Assembly (NCBI RefSeq): GCF_963855985.1
Contig: NC_087118.1
Coordinates: 2,666,001 to 2,730,000, forward strand
Origin: Ostrinia nubilalis
Lineage: Eukaryota; Arthropoda; Insecta; Lepidoptera; Crambidae
Reading direction: 5' to 3'
DNA: 64,000 bases
Shown here: in pieces, positions 31,466 to 43,561 of the stretch
How the letters are laid out: each line of letters opens with the position of its first letter
Numbering within the stretch: the first letter of the stretch is position 1
The notes under the pieces: model-generated
Told to the model about the DNA's origin: nothing
The model's database searches: none
Seen by the model: the letters and a program-made list of their open reading frames with translations, nothing else
Translations under genes and position numbers: made by a program

Positions 31466-32753
31466 ATGCCGTACGATCCTGACACCATTTACAAGGCCTT
31501 ACGCCCGGTGCCCGATTTCGATGGCAATCCAAATGTATTGACCAGATTTATTAGCATCTGCGATCAAATAGTAGCAACTTATGTGAGCGCAGAGCCAGAC
31601 AGCGAACTACCTAACTTATGCCTGCTTAACGGAATATTAAATAAAATGACAGGTTCAGCCGCAACTATAATAAACTCAAATGGCATACCTGATAAATCGC
31701 GCTACGCTTATTAATAATTTTGCAGACCAGAGAGACGAGACCGCTCTCTATAACGACCTCTCTTTAGCCACACAAGGCAATCGATCCCCTCAGGAATTTT
31801 ACGATCACTGTCAGACGTTATTTAGTACGATCATGACCTACATTAGCTTACATGAGTCCGTTCCCACCACCATAGAAGCTAAACGTGTACTTTATCGTAA
31901 ACTTACCTTGCAAGCATTTGTTCGAGGCTTACACGAGCCCCTTGGTTCACGTATTAGATGCATGAGACCCAGCAGTTTAGAAAAGGCTTTAGAATTTGTC
32001 CAAGAAGAGCTAAATATTATGTACTTACAACAGCGTAATGACACAGTAGCAAAACCTTCATAGGCCCCTAGACTACAATCTATGCTTGTCCACATTCCAA
32101 AGTCTCTAGCGACACCTTTTGTGCCTATACCACAAATGCAGAGGCCATTGCCACCGCCACCTCAGCCATTTAGATTCATGCAACAGCCACCTCACCAAGG
32201 TTTCAAACCGAGCCCCGTTCAAGCTCACCAGCATCCACAGCCACGTGCTGGCCCCTCTCGAACCCAACAAATGTTTGGTGCTAGGCCACCTAACTATAAT
32301 CCCCAGAGCAATATGTTCCGCCTTCAGCCCAGGAACCAGCCCATTCATTCTTTCACTCCCAAGCCTATGAGCGGCATCCAACATTTCACACCTAAGCCGT
32401 TACCCCCATCTGGAGGTATACGTGGTCATGATTGGCGTATTCATGGCAATCCACCGCCTACAAATTATTTTAAATCACGCGAAATAAATATGAATGAATG
32501 CTATGACACGAGTTCTTATTACAACGACCTTTGTAATTACTATGACTCCGATTACACTGATTATCCACAGTATAGTGACAATGCAGTAGGTTACGTTTGC
32601 ACAGACTACCCCGAACATGACTACCAAATTGAGACTTTACCTCACTACGAGACTCCCTATGGTCCCGCCAATATTTCTGAAGTCGAAGATCATCAGCCTG
32701 AAGATGCCAACCAGGATTTTCAGAAGGCATCGACATCAAAAAAGCCAAAATAG
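31466..32753 (+). pseudogene. Errantivirus-like gag with one frameshift and one stop
   Basis: Gag would form the particle shell. The first likely Met is at 31466, though an earlier start is possible because the frame is open upstream. Codons to about 31700 contain the ALRPVPDFDGNP capsid segment; a frameshift then moves homology to the next frame (LSLATQGNRSPQEFYDHCQT, MRPSSLEKALEFVQEELN). A TAG at about 32061 interrupts the frame, consistent with a CAG to TAG transition. The C-terminus is proline-, glutamine- and tyrosine-rich and has no zinc knuckle, as is usual for errantivirus gag. It ends at 32753, shortly before pol, which lies one frame back (-1). Confidence 0.8.
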
Positions 32754-32779
32754 AAAATAATTTACAGACTCAGAGGCAA

Positions 32780-33608
32780 TTGCCTTACATCCAGATTTAT
32801 AACCCTCCTCTTAAACTCTTAATTGACACTGGCGCTAACCAGTCATTTATGAGCCCTCAAGCTGTTCAGAAATATTTTTCCAATATTCCTCTTGATTATG
32901 ATCCATTCGAGGTAACCAACGTTCACGCCACAACCAGGAATGACTACTCTATTACTTTGCCCTGTTTTCCTGAGTTCAACGAGAACGATAATATTCGATT
33001 CTTTGTCTATAACTTCCATGACTACTTCGATGGGCTTATAGGACTGGACCTACTGACTAAATGGGAAGCTAAGATCGACTTGAAGGAACGTACATTGACT
33101 ACTTCATATATGGTTAATGAAATAAAAATGTATAACTCCCGAAATGTTAATTTATACGAAGATATTGTCCCAGCACATAGCTCAAAATTAGTCAAACTAC
33201 CTATTAACGCCCCGGACGGCGATGTGTACATTCCAGAACAAATTACATGTAATTGTGTTATATCTGAATGCGTTACTACCGTTGTTAATAGCCGTGCTTT
33301 TGTAGAAGTTCAAAATTCTACAGACAATGATGCAATATTATCGCTAGACTTCTTCGTAAACGCAGAAATGTTTAATGTTGAGTGCTCACGCACCGAACAA
33401 CTATCACGTACGCAAGACGTTATATCGCGGTTGCGCACAGATCATTTAAACGAGGAAGAAAAGGCTAATCTAATAGCACTTTGCTCGCGTTACTCAGACG
33501 TTTTTTTACATTGAGAACGAGCCATTGACTTTTACCAATAAAGTCAAACATCGTATTAACACCACAGATCAAATCCCGGTTTATTCAAAGAATTATAGGT
33601 ATCCTTTT
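32780..33608 (+). pseudogene. Errantivirus-like pol, protease part
   Basis: The frame encodes an aspartic protease (LLIDTGANQSF near 32815) and the protease-RT linker. A one-base gain in a run of seven T near 33505 shifts the frame just before ENEPLTF. The continuing frame is cut at 33608 by copia 2, inside codons for a conserved segment just before RT. The TSD CTTTT (33604-33608 and 38228-38232) lets the halves be joined without a gap. Confidence 0.8.
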
Positions 33609-33789
33609 TGTTGTGGTGAGAACAATGCCACATCACTAATGTCGTGTCACCTCACTAGCGGATACGGAAGTGAACCCCTCTGCTGTCATGGAGGCGGGCC
33701 GGTGTGGTTGTGTATTATTGTAGAAAACGCTAAATACAGTTTAATGCTGAAGAATTACTTCTTTCCTTGAACTCCCATATTCCACAATT
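33609..33789 (+). repeat. Left LTR of copia element 2
   Basis: 181 bp, TGTTGTGGTGAG to TTCCACAATT. It ends in AATT rather than CA; the boundary is fixed by the primer site on one side and by the TSD after the right LTR on the other. Confidence 0.9.
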
Positions 33790-33803
33790 GGTTATGGGCC
33801 CAG
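33790..33803 (+). promoter_or_regulatory. Copia-type primer site, internal tRNA-iMet
   Basis: GGTTATGGGCCCAG directly after the LTR, identical to the site of copia 1 and matching the anticodon stem-loop of initiator tRNA-Met. Confidence 0.85.
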
Positions 33804-33956
33804 ACACGCGTACGCGTGTTGGAGTTTAAGGGAAAGTGACTATAAAACTAGCATCTTTGTCTGAAGTGGCGCGGCGTGGGTTGGTGTGGGTAACCTGTTT
33901 TCACACGAGGTGGTGCGGAAATTAAGCTGTTGGGAAGGTTTCCGAAAATCAAGATC

Positions 33957-36900
33957 ATGGAGGGTCGAGCGGAGCAGCGTATGATGCTGAATGGCAGAAA
34001 TTGGGGGGCATGGAGGTTTCAACTGTCCGTGATACTAAGGGCTAAGAAGTTGTATGATGTGGTCATTGGCAGCGAGCTACTTAAGGAAGAGGATTCGAAA
34101 GAAAAACAAGCATGGTATGAAAAGGATTACAAAGCACAGGAGATCATTGTAACAAGAGTTGAGGAACAGGTTATGACGTATTTGTCGTCCTGTGTGACTA
34201 GCAGGGAAATGTGGCAAAGGTTATCTGCTTTGTATGAGCCCTCATCGCAGGTCAGTGTGCATCTCGTACAACAACGTTTCTTTAACTTAACCTTTGAAGA
34301 ACCAATGATGAACTTCATTTCAAAACTGGAAGAAATAGCTAACCAGCTAAGAACGTTGAACGAACCACCATCAGATAATATGCTAATTACCAAGATTTTG
34401 ATGTCTTTGCCAGAGAAATATAAACACTTTGTAAGTGCTTGGGAGTCGGTGCCTGCGTGTCAACAAAACCTAAAGGAACTAACCTCAAGATTATTGATTG
34501 AAGAAGAAAGAAATAACCAAGGGGAGTCTACATCATCTGCATTTGCGACCAGAACCAAATTCAAGGGAAATGGCAACAGTGATAGAAAGTGTTTTGTGTG
34601 CGGCAAAGTTGGACACATGAAGCGTGACTGTCATCAGAAAAAGTGCTATCGTTGTAACAAAACCGGCCATATGGCTGCTGAGTGTAACCAACAAGTAAAG
34701 TGTTATCAGTGCAACAAGTCTGGACATTTGGCTAAAAACTGTAATTTATCTCAAAATAAGTTTAAAAATGCATTCATAGTTCAAGAGCCTATATTACATA
34801 TTAAAAATAATTTGGATTTCATAATGGATTCAGGAGCTAGCGAACATATGACATATAATAAAAGGTTTCTTCAGAATTTTTGTAAAATTGATAAAAAGGT
34901 AATAGTTGGGGATGGGAAAAGGTTAAATGTTGAAGGCATGGGGGACATACATTTGTTGGCTTACAATGGCTCAGAATACATACCTTCTGTCATGCATAAT
35001 GTGTTATATGTGCCTGATTTAAATGTGAATTTATTTTCTTTGGTTAGTGCTGTTGACCATGGCTACATGTTATCATCAAGTGAAAACTATTGTAAATTTC
35101 TCAAAAATGGATCAGTTATGGCTCAAGCTAAACGTGTAGGAAGTTTGTATTTAATGGAATTTAAGATTGAAAGTAACTCTGATCAAAATGACTGTAATGC
35201 TTTATTAAGTTTGTCCACATGGCACGAAAGACTAGCCCATCAAAATTTTAAACATGTCAAGGAAATATTAAATAAAAATAGTGTCAAATATGAAGGGCAG
35301 ATTGATCAATGTCGGTCTTGTATACAGGGCAAGCAACATAGGTTGCCTTTCTTTAGCAGTGAGAGCCGTGCTGAGCGACCAGGAGACTTGGTGCATGCAG
35401 ACTTATGTGGCCCGATGGAGACAAGATCTTTAGGTGGGTCTTCATATTTTTTATTATTAAAGGATGACTACAGTAACTACAGGTTTGTGTATTTTCTTAA
35501 AAGTAAGTATGAGACGAAAGAGAGAATATGTGAGTTTCTTGAGCAATTTGAAAATGAGTTTGAATGCAAGGTGAAAAAGTTTAGATCGGATGGTGGTGGG
35601 GAATTTAAAAACAGGGAGTTGGAAGGGGTGTTTAAAAGGAAAGGAATTTTGCATGAATGTACTGTGGCGTATACTCCAGAACAAAACGGTAGAATAGAAA
35701 GAGAGATGCGAACAATTGTAGAATCAGCTAGAACTATGATCATAAATGCGGATGTAAGCAAGGAGTTGTGGGCTGAGGCTGTGAGTAATGCTGTGTACAC
35801 AATAAATAGGACAGGTTGCAGTAGCCAGAAAGGTAAAACACCATATGAACTAATTTATAAACGAAGTTTTGACATCAATACATTAAGATCTTTTGGAACT
35901 GAAGTATACACTCACATCCCCAAACAAAGAAGGCTAAAGTGGGATTCAAAAGCAAAAATGGGTAGGTTTGTCGGCTATGGAATAAATACAAAAGGTTATA
36001 GGATTTGGTTTGAAAATAAGAGAGATGTTGAAACTCATAGAGATGTTGTTTTTGTGCTGGGAATGAAAAGAAATGAAGATATGGAAGATAACAGGATCAG
36101 TCAGAGGGAGGGTGACATAGAAGAGGTGTGCCATAGCGATGATGAGGAGAGAATGGGAGAAGAGAGTGAGAATATAGAGAATGATGAGGAAATGGAAGAG
36201 AAGGAATATGGAAATTTACCGGAAGAAATAACAAATGTTGATGAAGAACAAGAGAGAGAAAGAAGATCTGAAGTGGGTGCTGGTCAAAGGAGATATGTGG
36301 ACAAGGACGAGGAATATGAATCAGAAGAATGGCATAGCCCAGATGAAGCAAGGTTGGAGGAAAGGAAAACAAGGAGTGGCAGAATAGTAAAAACCCCTCA
36401 AAGGTTGAAAGATTATGAGGTGGGATTGACGGCACAAGGAGAAGAAGACTTAACGTATGAAGAGGCAATAACTGGGAAGGATAGTAAGGAATGGTTGGAG
36501 GCGATAAATAGGGAGCTGCAAGCACTGAAAAGTAATAATACATGGATAGAAACGGATTTACCTAAAGGTCAGAAGACAATAGACAGCAAGTGGGTTTTTA
36601 AGGTGAAGAGAACTGAAGGTATCTATAAGGCAAGATTGGTCGCTAGGGGTTTTAAGCAAGACAGTAAGTTTGATCATTCTGAAATATATGCTCCAGTAGC
36701 CAAGCTACCAACTTTACGTATCTTGCTGGCTGTAACATGCAAGTATGGTTTAGATATACAGCAGATGGATGTGAAAAGCGCTTTCTTGTATGGAAATATA
36801 GAGGAAGAAGTATATTTGGAAAAACCAAAAGGTATGGAACAGGATGGAAAAGTATTAAAACTTCAAAAATCATTGTATGGACTGAAAAAGTCACCGAGAT

Positions 36901-37953
36901 ATTGGAATGAAAGGTTCAATAAATTAATGATACAGGAAGGGTTTCATCGTAGTAACTGTGACTATTGTTTATATTACATGCCAGGAAAAAGATTTTATGT
37001 ACTATTATACGTAGACGATATACTTTTGATTTCAGAAAATAGTAAACAAATTGAAAAGCTAAAAGAAACACTTAAGGAAAACTTTGATATGAAGGACATG
37101 GAAGGAATTTCTAAGTATCTAGGAATCAACATTAAAAGGAATGAAAAGTCAATAGTAATTGATCAGATAGATTATTTGAAAGAAATTTTGAAGGAATACA
37201 AGATGGAAGAATGCAAGCCGGTTAGTACACCTATGGATCCTGGAATGAAAATTGAGAAACAAGATTATCAGAATGAAGAATTGACAAGAAAGTGTAGAAA
37301 GTTAGTTGGAAGTCTTATGTATGCTATGTTAGGTACTCGACCAGACTTGTGTTATGCTTTGGGTTATTTGAGTCGTTACCAAGGTTGTGCAAATGAGGAT
37401 GTATGGAAGGGTTTAAAAAGGATTTTAAGATATATAAAAGGAACTTTACATATGAAATTGGTTTACAGTATGAACGGTGATGAATGTTTGGTTGGATACA
37501 CAGATGCAGACTGGGCAGGAGATCAGGTTGACCGGAAGTCTACATCGGGCTACATAATGCAGTTGTATGGGTGCACGGTCTCATGGTCGTCCAGTAAACA
37601 ACAGTGTGTATCATTATCTTCAACAGAAGCTGAGTATGTTGCTTTAGCTAACGGGATATCTGAGGGTTGTTGGATTATAAACTTGCTGACAGAAATTAAT
37701 TTAAAGTGTAATCAAATTGTTATGTTTGAGGACAACCAATCTGCCATTCATATTGCAAAAAAACCCTGAACAACATAAAAGATTGAAGCACATAGATTTG
37801 AAATATCATTATATTAGAGATAGAGTTGAAAAACAAATTGTTATTCTAAAATATATACAAAGTGAAAAACAAATTGCTGACATGTGTACTAAGCCTTTGG
37901 CTAAATCTAAATTTGAAAACTGTAGAAACAAGGTAGGATTTTGTAAGATGTAG
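33957..37953 (+). pseudogene. Copia 2 gag-pol, intact but for one base in an A run
   Basis: The polyprotein starts at ATG 33957 (the frame is open slightly upstream). Gag is followed by three tandem zinc knuckles: CFVCGKVGHMKRDC, CYRCNKTGHMAAEC and CYQCNKSGHLAKNC (34590-34745). Protease has MDSGAS near 34825. Integrase has its H/C finger (about 35220-35330), HADLCGP, RSDGGGEF and EQNGRIERE. An acidic, charged linker (about 36080-36400) leads to RT with YVDDIL near 37010 and RNase H with DADWAGD near 37504. The frame reaches a stop at 37769; the conserved RNase H end continues in another frame to 37953. The cause is one extra A in a seven-A run near 37757. This could be a real lesion or a sequencing error, so the element may be only nominally dead. 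Confidence 0.9.
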
Positions 37954-38046
37954 TTTTACAAACTAGGCCCTGAGTTGCAAGTGTATTAACATTTAAGTTA
38001 GTTTGAAACTTTAATTGTTTGTTGGAGATGTGTCATTGAGGAAGGG

Positions 38047-38227
38047 TGTTGTGGTGAGAACAATGCCACATCACTAATGTCGTGTCACCTCACTAGCGGA
38101 TACGGAAGTGAACCCCTCTGCTGTCATGGAGGCGGGCCGGTGTGGTTGTGTATTATTGTAGAAAACGCTAAATACAGTTTAATGCTGAAGAATTACTTCT
38201 TTCCTTGAACTCCCATATTCCACAATT
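38047..38227 (+). repeat. Right LTR of copia element 2
   Basis: 181 bp, identical by eye to the left LTR; followed by the TSD CTTTT at 38228-38232. Confidence 0.9.
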
Positions 38228-40161
38228 CTTTTATCCATCGCCAAGAAGTTAAAGATCAGATTGAAAAGATGCTCTCTCAAGGCATCATACGTCCATCAGA
38301 GTCTACTTGGAGCTCACCTATCTGGGTGGTCCCTAAAAAAACTGACGCCTCAGGCAAACAAAAATGGCGAATAGTAATTGACTTTCGGAAGTTAAACGAA
38401 AAAACCATAGACGACAAATACCCTATTCCTAACATCACCGACGTATTAGACAAACTTGGCAAGTGTCAATATTTCACAACTCTTGACTTAGCCAGTGGCT
38501 TTCATCAGGTCGAGATGGACCCTCAAGATATTCAGAAAACTGCTTTCAATGTTGAACATGGGCACTTTGAATTTCTTCGTATGCCCATGGGTTTAAAGAA
38601 TTCTCCATCTACGTTTCAGCGTGTGATGGACAACGTCCTTAAAGGCTTACAAAACGAGATCTGCTTAGTATATCTTGATGATATAATAGTTTTCAGTACC
38701 AGTCTCCAAGAAATGATGATAAATCTCGAGAAAGTCTTCCAGAGACTTTGAGAATCCAATTTTAAGATCCAAATGGACAAATCAGAGTTTCTTAAGCTGG
38801 AAACAGCCTATCTCGAACATGTCATCAGCAGTGAAGGTGTAAAGCCTAATCCTGACAAGATTTCCTCTATTGAGAAGTATCCCTTGCCTAAGACCCCCAA
38901 AGAAATTAAACAGTTTCTTGGACTATTGGGCTACTATAGAAAATTCATCCCTGACTTTGCTAGAATCACGAAACCCATGACTCAGTGCCTGAAAAAGAAC
39001 AAGAATGTAATACTTAACGACGAATACATCGACTGCTTTGAAAAATGTAAAAAACTACTTACCAATGACCATATACTTCAGTACCCTGACTTCACTCGAG
39101 AGTTTATACTTACAACTGACGCATCTAACTTCGCAATTGGAGCCATTCTTTCCCAAGGCCCCATAGGAAATGACAAACCAATATCCTATGCATCTCGTAC
39201 ACTCAACGAGAGTGAGATTAACTACAGTACGATTGAGAAGGAGTTGCTTGCCATAGTCTGGGCAACAAAGTATTTCCGACCGTATCTCTTTGGAAGGAAA
39301 TTTAAGATCTTGACTGACCATAAACCACTCCAGTGGATTATAAGCCTCAAAGAGCCTAACTCTAGAGTTACCAGGTGGAGACTTAAACTAAGTGAATACG
39401 ATTTCACAGTAATTTACAAAAAAGGCAAAAGCAATACCAACGCTGACGCCTTATCTAGAATTGAGATCCACAATGAAGAAATAAGCTCAATAGTAGCTAA
39501 TCCCTCTGAAATACCACTAACTATTGATAATTCTGCCACGAGTACAGCCCACACAAGTCATGAACATCCCATTCTAGAAGTTCCTATCACTAACGTCGAT
39601 AAATTTCACAGGCAATTATCTATGACTATCGTAGGAGACATTAAACGACGACCTGTTGTGACTAAACCGTTTGAAACTCACACTTGTGTAAATGTACAAG
39701 TAACAGAATCAGACTTAGAAAATGACGTAGTGAATGCCATGAAAGAGTACGTTAATCCTAAAGTCAAGATAGCCTTATTAATAAACCCACCTCTGGCTAT
39801 GTACCAAATCATTCGTATAATCCAAGAAAAGTTCAAGAGCTCTTCAATGAATCTTGTGTTGTGTAAAACAGAGTTAGAGGATGTTAAAGAGTACCTTAAA
39901 CAGCAGGAAATAATCAGGCATTATCATGATGGTAAAACGAATCACAGAGGCATTAATGAATGCTATCTTTCACTTTCTCGTAGATACTATTGGCCAAAAA
40001 TGAAAGATCATATTGCAAAGTTCATTAATGAATGTACTATATGTGGCCAGAGTAATACGATCGAAACCCAATAAAACAGCAATTCAATATAGTGCCCCCA
40101 GCATCCAAATCGTTAGAGATATTACATGCTGATCTCTTCACTGTACAGTCTGAAAAATATA
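38228..40161 (+). pseudogene. Errantivirus-like pol: RT, RNase H and integrase zinc finger
   Basis: Coding resumes after copia 2 with RT motifs ([29 protein letters not shown]) and a YLDD box near 38670. A TGA at 38749-38751, best explained as CGA to TGA, interrupts an otherwise open frame to 40074. RNase H begins at TDASNFAIGAIL near 39118 and includes TDHKPL and NADALSR. The integrase HHCC finger lies at about 39920-40050. A frameshift near 40065 precedes the segment IVPPASKSLEILHADLF, which is cut at 40161 by the mariner-like compound. Its TA target lets it join the sequence at 53522. Confidence 0.85.
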
Positions 40162-40749
40162 CAGGGTGTTTCTTGTAAGGTGTCAAGCCGAAGGCAGGTG
40201 ATAGGTGAGGGCTAGACCTATCGATTTCACCCCCATTTATGTTCTACGATTTTTCGTAGTTTAGAAGTTATCGTTAATTTTGTGATTTTTTCAAATTTTA
40301 TGACCTAGTAGGCTTTAAATTTTTTTATCTTTTTTTTTGGGTTAACTTTTCTCAGATTTCTTTTTTTTTACAGATTCCCTAGTAATTGCAGATGTTTGAA
40401 AAAAATAATCACCTTCCTATCTTTGATGCCAGATACAAAATTTTTGATAGAAAAATAAAAAATATGCTTTTAGCAGAACATTCTAAAATTTTCAACTTAA
40501 AAGTTTGAAAAAAAAAAGAACTTCCATAGGTCCAAAATAATTTTAAAAACTGCGCAGTTTTCTGAACTTTCATAATAACACAAAAAAACATGTACTTAAT
40601 AGGCCATTATTTTCTGTAATCGCTCTACTAAAGTAGTAAGTCGGAGATTCCGTTACATGTTTTTGACTTTCTTAGGACTAACTAATGTTTGCAATCCACT
40701 AAGTTTACGTTACGTAGAACACGTTTAGAGACAATAACTGAACAGAACA

Positions 40750-40925
40750 GTTTTTATCCACAACGAGCAAGCTCTTGCCCTTCATCTGACCTGATGGAAA
40801 GTGGAAACTGATGGATGATCAGCGAGCTTCACCCGGAATCCTAAGCCACAGAGGAATTGGCTGTCCTAAATAGGTAGTCTTACCACTAGACCACAGTGGT
40901 GATTGTTACTTTACGATTAAATTTT
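40750..40925 (-). mobile_element. Possible tRNA-derived SINE
   Basis: On the minus strand the sequence begins near TCACCACTGTGGTCTAGTGG, with an A-box-like TGGTCTAGTGG. A B-box-like stretch (GGATTCCGGGT) is weaker. It lies between the left arm of M1 and M2. I did not find a clear tail or TSD, so the class is tentative. Confidence 0.35.
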
Positions 40926-40928
40926 ATA

Positions 40929-42788
40929 CAGGGTGTCCCGTAATGTAACGTCAAGCCGGAACTGGGTGTTGAGGCAAGTTATGCTGGTTATCAGAAAAAA
41001 AAAAAAAAAAATCTATGTGGCATTTTGTCAAAATAATAGGCATTTAAAAAAAACCAAAAAATTCTACTCCCGGTGACGGACTTTTTACTCGTGTTGCCAC
41101 AAATCTTCACTTTTTCCAAATTTTTTTTTTGTTATGTTACCCTGAATAATGCTTCTCTAAATTGTTATCAAAATTACAAAACCAGCTGCTCCAGCTTGGA
41201 TGAAAAAAATACATTATTCCCAAAAAAATTTTCAAAATAAAAATTTTGCCTAGTTTAAACTGACTGTACTGAAAAAAAATTGTACTACGCGAGTGTGGCA
41301 AGTGACGTCATAATTTGGCGCATTTAGTAAGGATTCCCAAATGGTATAACACTTGGTAAATTCTTGCTGTAATTGTCGACAATTTTTGTTTTTTTTGGAA
41401 ATAATCCCGTTTTTAACTTTATCTACCTTGGTTAAAAATATTATTCTAATGTGCCCAAAATTCAAGTTTCTGGCTTAAGTGAGGTGAAGAAGCCATTTTA
41501 AAAGGTATGAGCGGGACGGAGAGGGCCATCTTACCAAGCAGGGATGTTATGGATATCCGTAACCGAAACTATCGGATATCCGAAATAAAAAAATATCCAT
41601 AACCGTAACCGAAACTAATTCAAAGTTACGGATAGTTTCGGATAAAGGCGGAGTCTAAGGGTACCTACAGTTCCAAACTGCAAAACTCTATGAAATCTGC
41701 AGTATACAGGCCGCAGCTGCAATGCCGCGCTGCCGATTTCATAGAGTTTTGCAGTTTGCGGTCTTGGAATTGTACCTTAAATCTTAATATTTGTTACCAA
41801 CTTGTCTGGCATTCGCTGGCACCATCTAATATGCCAGCCTGTTTTACCTTTATCATACATAGGTGTCGTCGTAGTTGGTACATAAAGTAGCTATGTGGGT
41901 CACGCAGCATTTTGCTATTTGAATTATACCTACATTTTTGAAATTCTAATAATTCTATTATAGTTTTACAAAAATTCCGTAACCGAAATTATCCGAAACT
42001 TTCGGATAATCTGAAATGATTTCATATCCGTGACCGTAACCGAAACCGGTATAATATTATTCTAATATCCGTAACCGTATCCATAACCGAAACTTCATAT
42101 CCTTATTATCCCTGTTACCAAGTACAAGTGCAGGCAGAGCAGGTAGTAAAGGCGCGCACGGGTGACTTTTGTCACAGTATGTCAACTACTAATTACTGTC
42201 ATGGTGACAAAAGTTTCTGTGACTGACTGTACGGTAGTCAGTCACAGAAACATCAATTTTGGGCACATTAGAATAATATTTTTTAACCAAGGTAGATAAA
42301 GTTAAAAACGGGATTATTTCCAAAAAAACAAAAATTGTCGACAATTACAGCAAGAATTTACCAAGTGTTATACCATTTTGGAATCCTTACTAAATGCGCC
42401 AAATTATGACGTCACTTGCCACACTCGCGTAGTACAATTTTTTTTCAGTACAGTCAGTTTAAACTAGGCAAAATTTTTAATTTGAAATTTTTTTTGGGAA
42501 TAATGTATTTTTTTCAACCAAGCTGGAGCAGCTGGTTTTGTAATTTTGATAACAATTTAGAGAAGCATTATTCAGGGTTACATAACAAAAAAAAATTTTG
42601 GAAAAAGTGAAGATTTGTGGCAACACGAGTAAAAAGACCGTCACCGGGAGTAGAATTTTTTGTTTTTTTTTAAATGCCTATTATTTTGACAAAATGCCAC
42701 ATAGATTTTTTTTTATATTTTTCTGATAACCAGCATAACTTGCCTCAACACCCAGTTCCGGCTTGACGTTGCATTACGGGACACCCTG
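40929..42788. mobile_element. Mariner-like palindromic element M2
   Basis: Ends begin CAGGGTGTCCCGTAATGTAA (one mismatch on the right) and are flanked by TA at 40927-40928 and 42789-42790. Arms of roughly 530 bp (40929-41464 and 42252-42788) are near-perfect inverted copies. The end sequence resembles that of M1, including a shared GTCAAGCCG a little further in, so the two are related. The centre contains a hAT-like element. No transposase is encoded. Confidence 0.9.
41539..42114. mobile_element. hAT-like MITE, TSD TTACCAAG
   Basis: The ends are short inverted repeats (CAGGGATG; right end ATCCCTG), flanked by the 8-bp TSD TTACCAAG at 41531-41538 and 42115-42122. The motif CCGTAACCGAAAC recurs in both orientations near the ends, like the subterminal transposase-binding repeats of hAT elements. 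Non-coding, 576 bp. It sits in the loop of M2. Confidence 0.85.
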
Positions 42789-42823
42789 TATACCTACCTA
42801 TTAGAGTGTGAGAGAAAGGGAAA

Positions 42824-42858
42824 GAGTTTGTGTGTGTGTGTGAGGTGTGTGTGTGCGT

Positions 42859-42893
<35 letters not shown>

Positions 42894-42921
42894 TGTGTGT
42901 GAGAGAGAGAGAGAGAGAGAG
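42824..42921 (+). repeat. (GT)n and (GA)n microsatellites
   Basis: A GT-rich array (about 42826-42900) runs into a GA array (about 42901-42921) between M2 and the transposase remnant. No gene is present. Confidence 0.9.
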
Positions 42922-42945
42922 CAAAAAAGGGTGTAATGATTTAAT

Positions 42946-43143
42946 TTAAAGTAAATGTTCAAAATGTCCGCCGCTAACCTGAATGCACATTCGACAACGA
43001 AGCAAAACAATTATTCGTAAATTTACAAAAGCTTCTTGCATTCTAATATGGTTTTGTGCTTCAGTCAGCTTTGTCCGCAGTTCATCAATATTTTCATATT
43101 CTCTTTTGTATACCAGATGAAGAGCAAGAGCTTCCACGTTGTA
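42946..43143 (-). pseudogene. C-terminal remnant of a mariner-type transposase
   Basis: Sixty-odd minus-strand codons end in CRMCIQVSGGHFEHLL followed by a stop. This glycine-histidine-phenylalanine ending resembles the C-termini of many insect IS630-Tc1-mariner transposases. The catalytic acidic residues are not present; upstream lies the right arm of M1. I infer that it is what remains of the transposase of M1. The match is from memory of family endings, so confidence is moderate. Confidence 0.5.
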
Positions 43144-43561
43144 GATAAAAAAAAATCTTTTTAGTTATTGTCTCTAAATGTGTTCTACATAACGTAAACT
43201 TAGGGGATTGCAAATACTACTTAGTCCTAAGAAAGTCAAAAACATGTAACGGAATCTCCGACTTACCACTTTAGTGGAGCGATTACAGAAAATAATGGCC
43301 TGTTAAGTACATGTTTTTTAGTGTTATTATGACAGTTTAGAAAACTGCGCAGTTTTTAAAATTATTTTGGACCTATGGAAATTCTTTTTTTTTTCTCATA
43401 CATTTCAGTTGAAAATTTTAGAATGTTCTGCTAAAAGCATATTTTTTATGTGTAGTGTGTACGCATCCTTTCCCCATATTAGGCAAACCACTAGTATATA
43501 AGCTTAGGATAATCTTCATTCTACTACGAATAAACCTACAGTGCGCACATCTGTTTCATTG

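Larger units (their letters stand above)
33609..38227 (+). mobile_element. Copia-type LTR retrotransposon 2, very young, TSD CTTTT
   Basis: A 4619-bp element with 181-bp LTRs that I read as identical base for base, a copia primer site, one long gag-pol frame and a purine tract (ATTGAGGAAGGG) before the right LTR. CTTTT flanks both sides. Identical LTRs and a nearly intact frame indicate a recent insertion into an already old errantivirus-like element. Confidence 0.95.

Noticed and set aside
36097..36543. Minus-strand proline/leucine-rich frame opposite copia 2
   Set aside because: It is the complement of the acidic linker of the copia polyprotein.
33957..37953. Calling the copia 2 polyprotein an intact gene
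   Set aside because: The sequence as given has a frameshift in the A run near 37757; without reads I cannot treat it as an error.
41690..41890. Short plus-strand frame in the hAT-like MITE
   Set aside because: It lies in a non-coding palindromic stretch (TTTCATAGAGTTTTGCAG motifs) and has no family features.
42801..43010. Histidine/threonine/serine-rich minus frame
   Set aside because: It is a translation of the GT/GA microsatellite.
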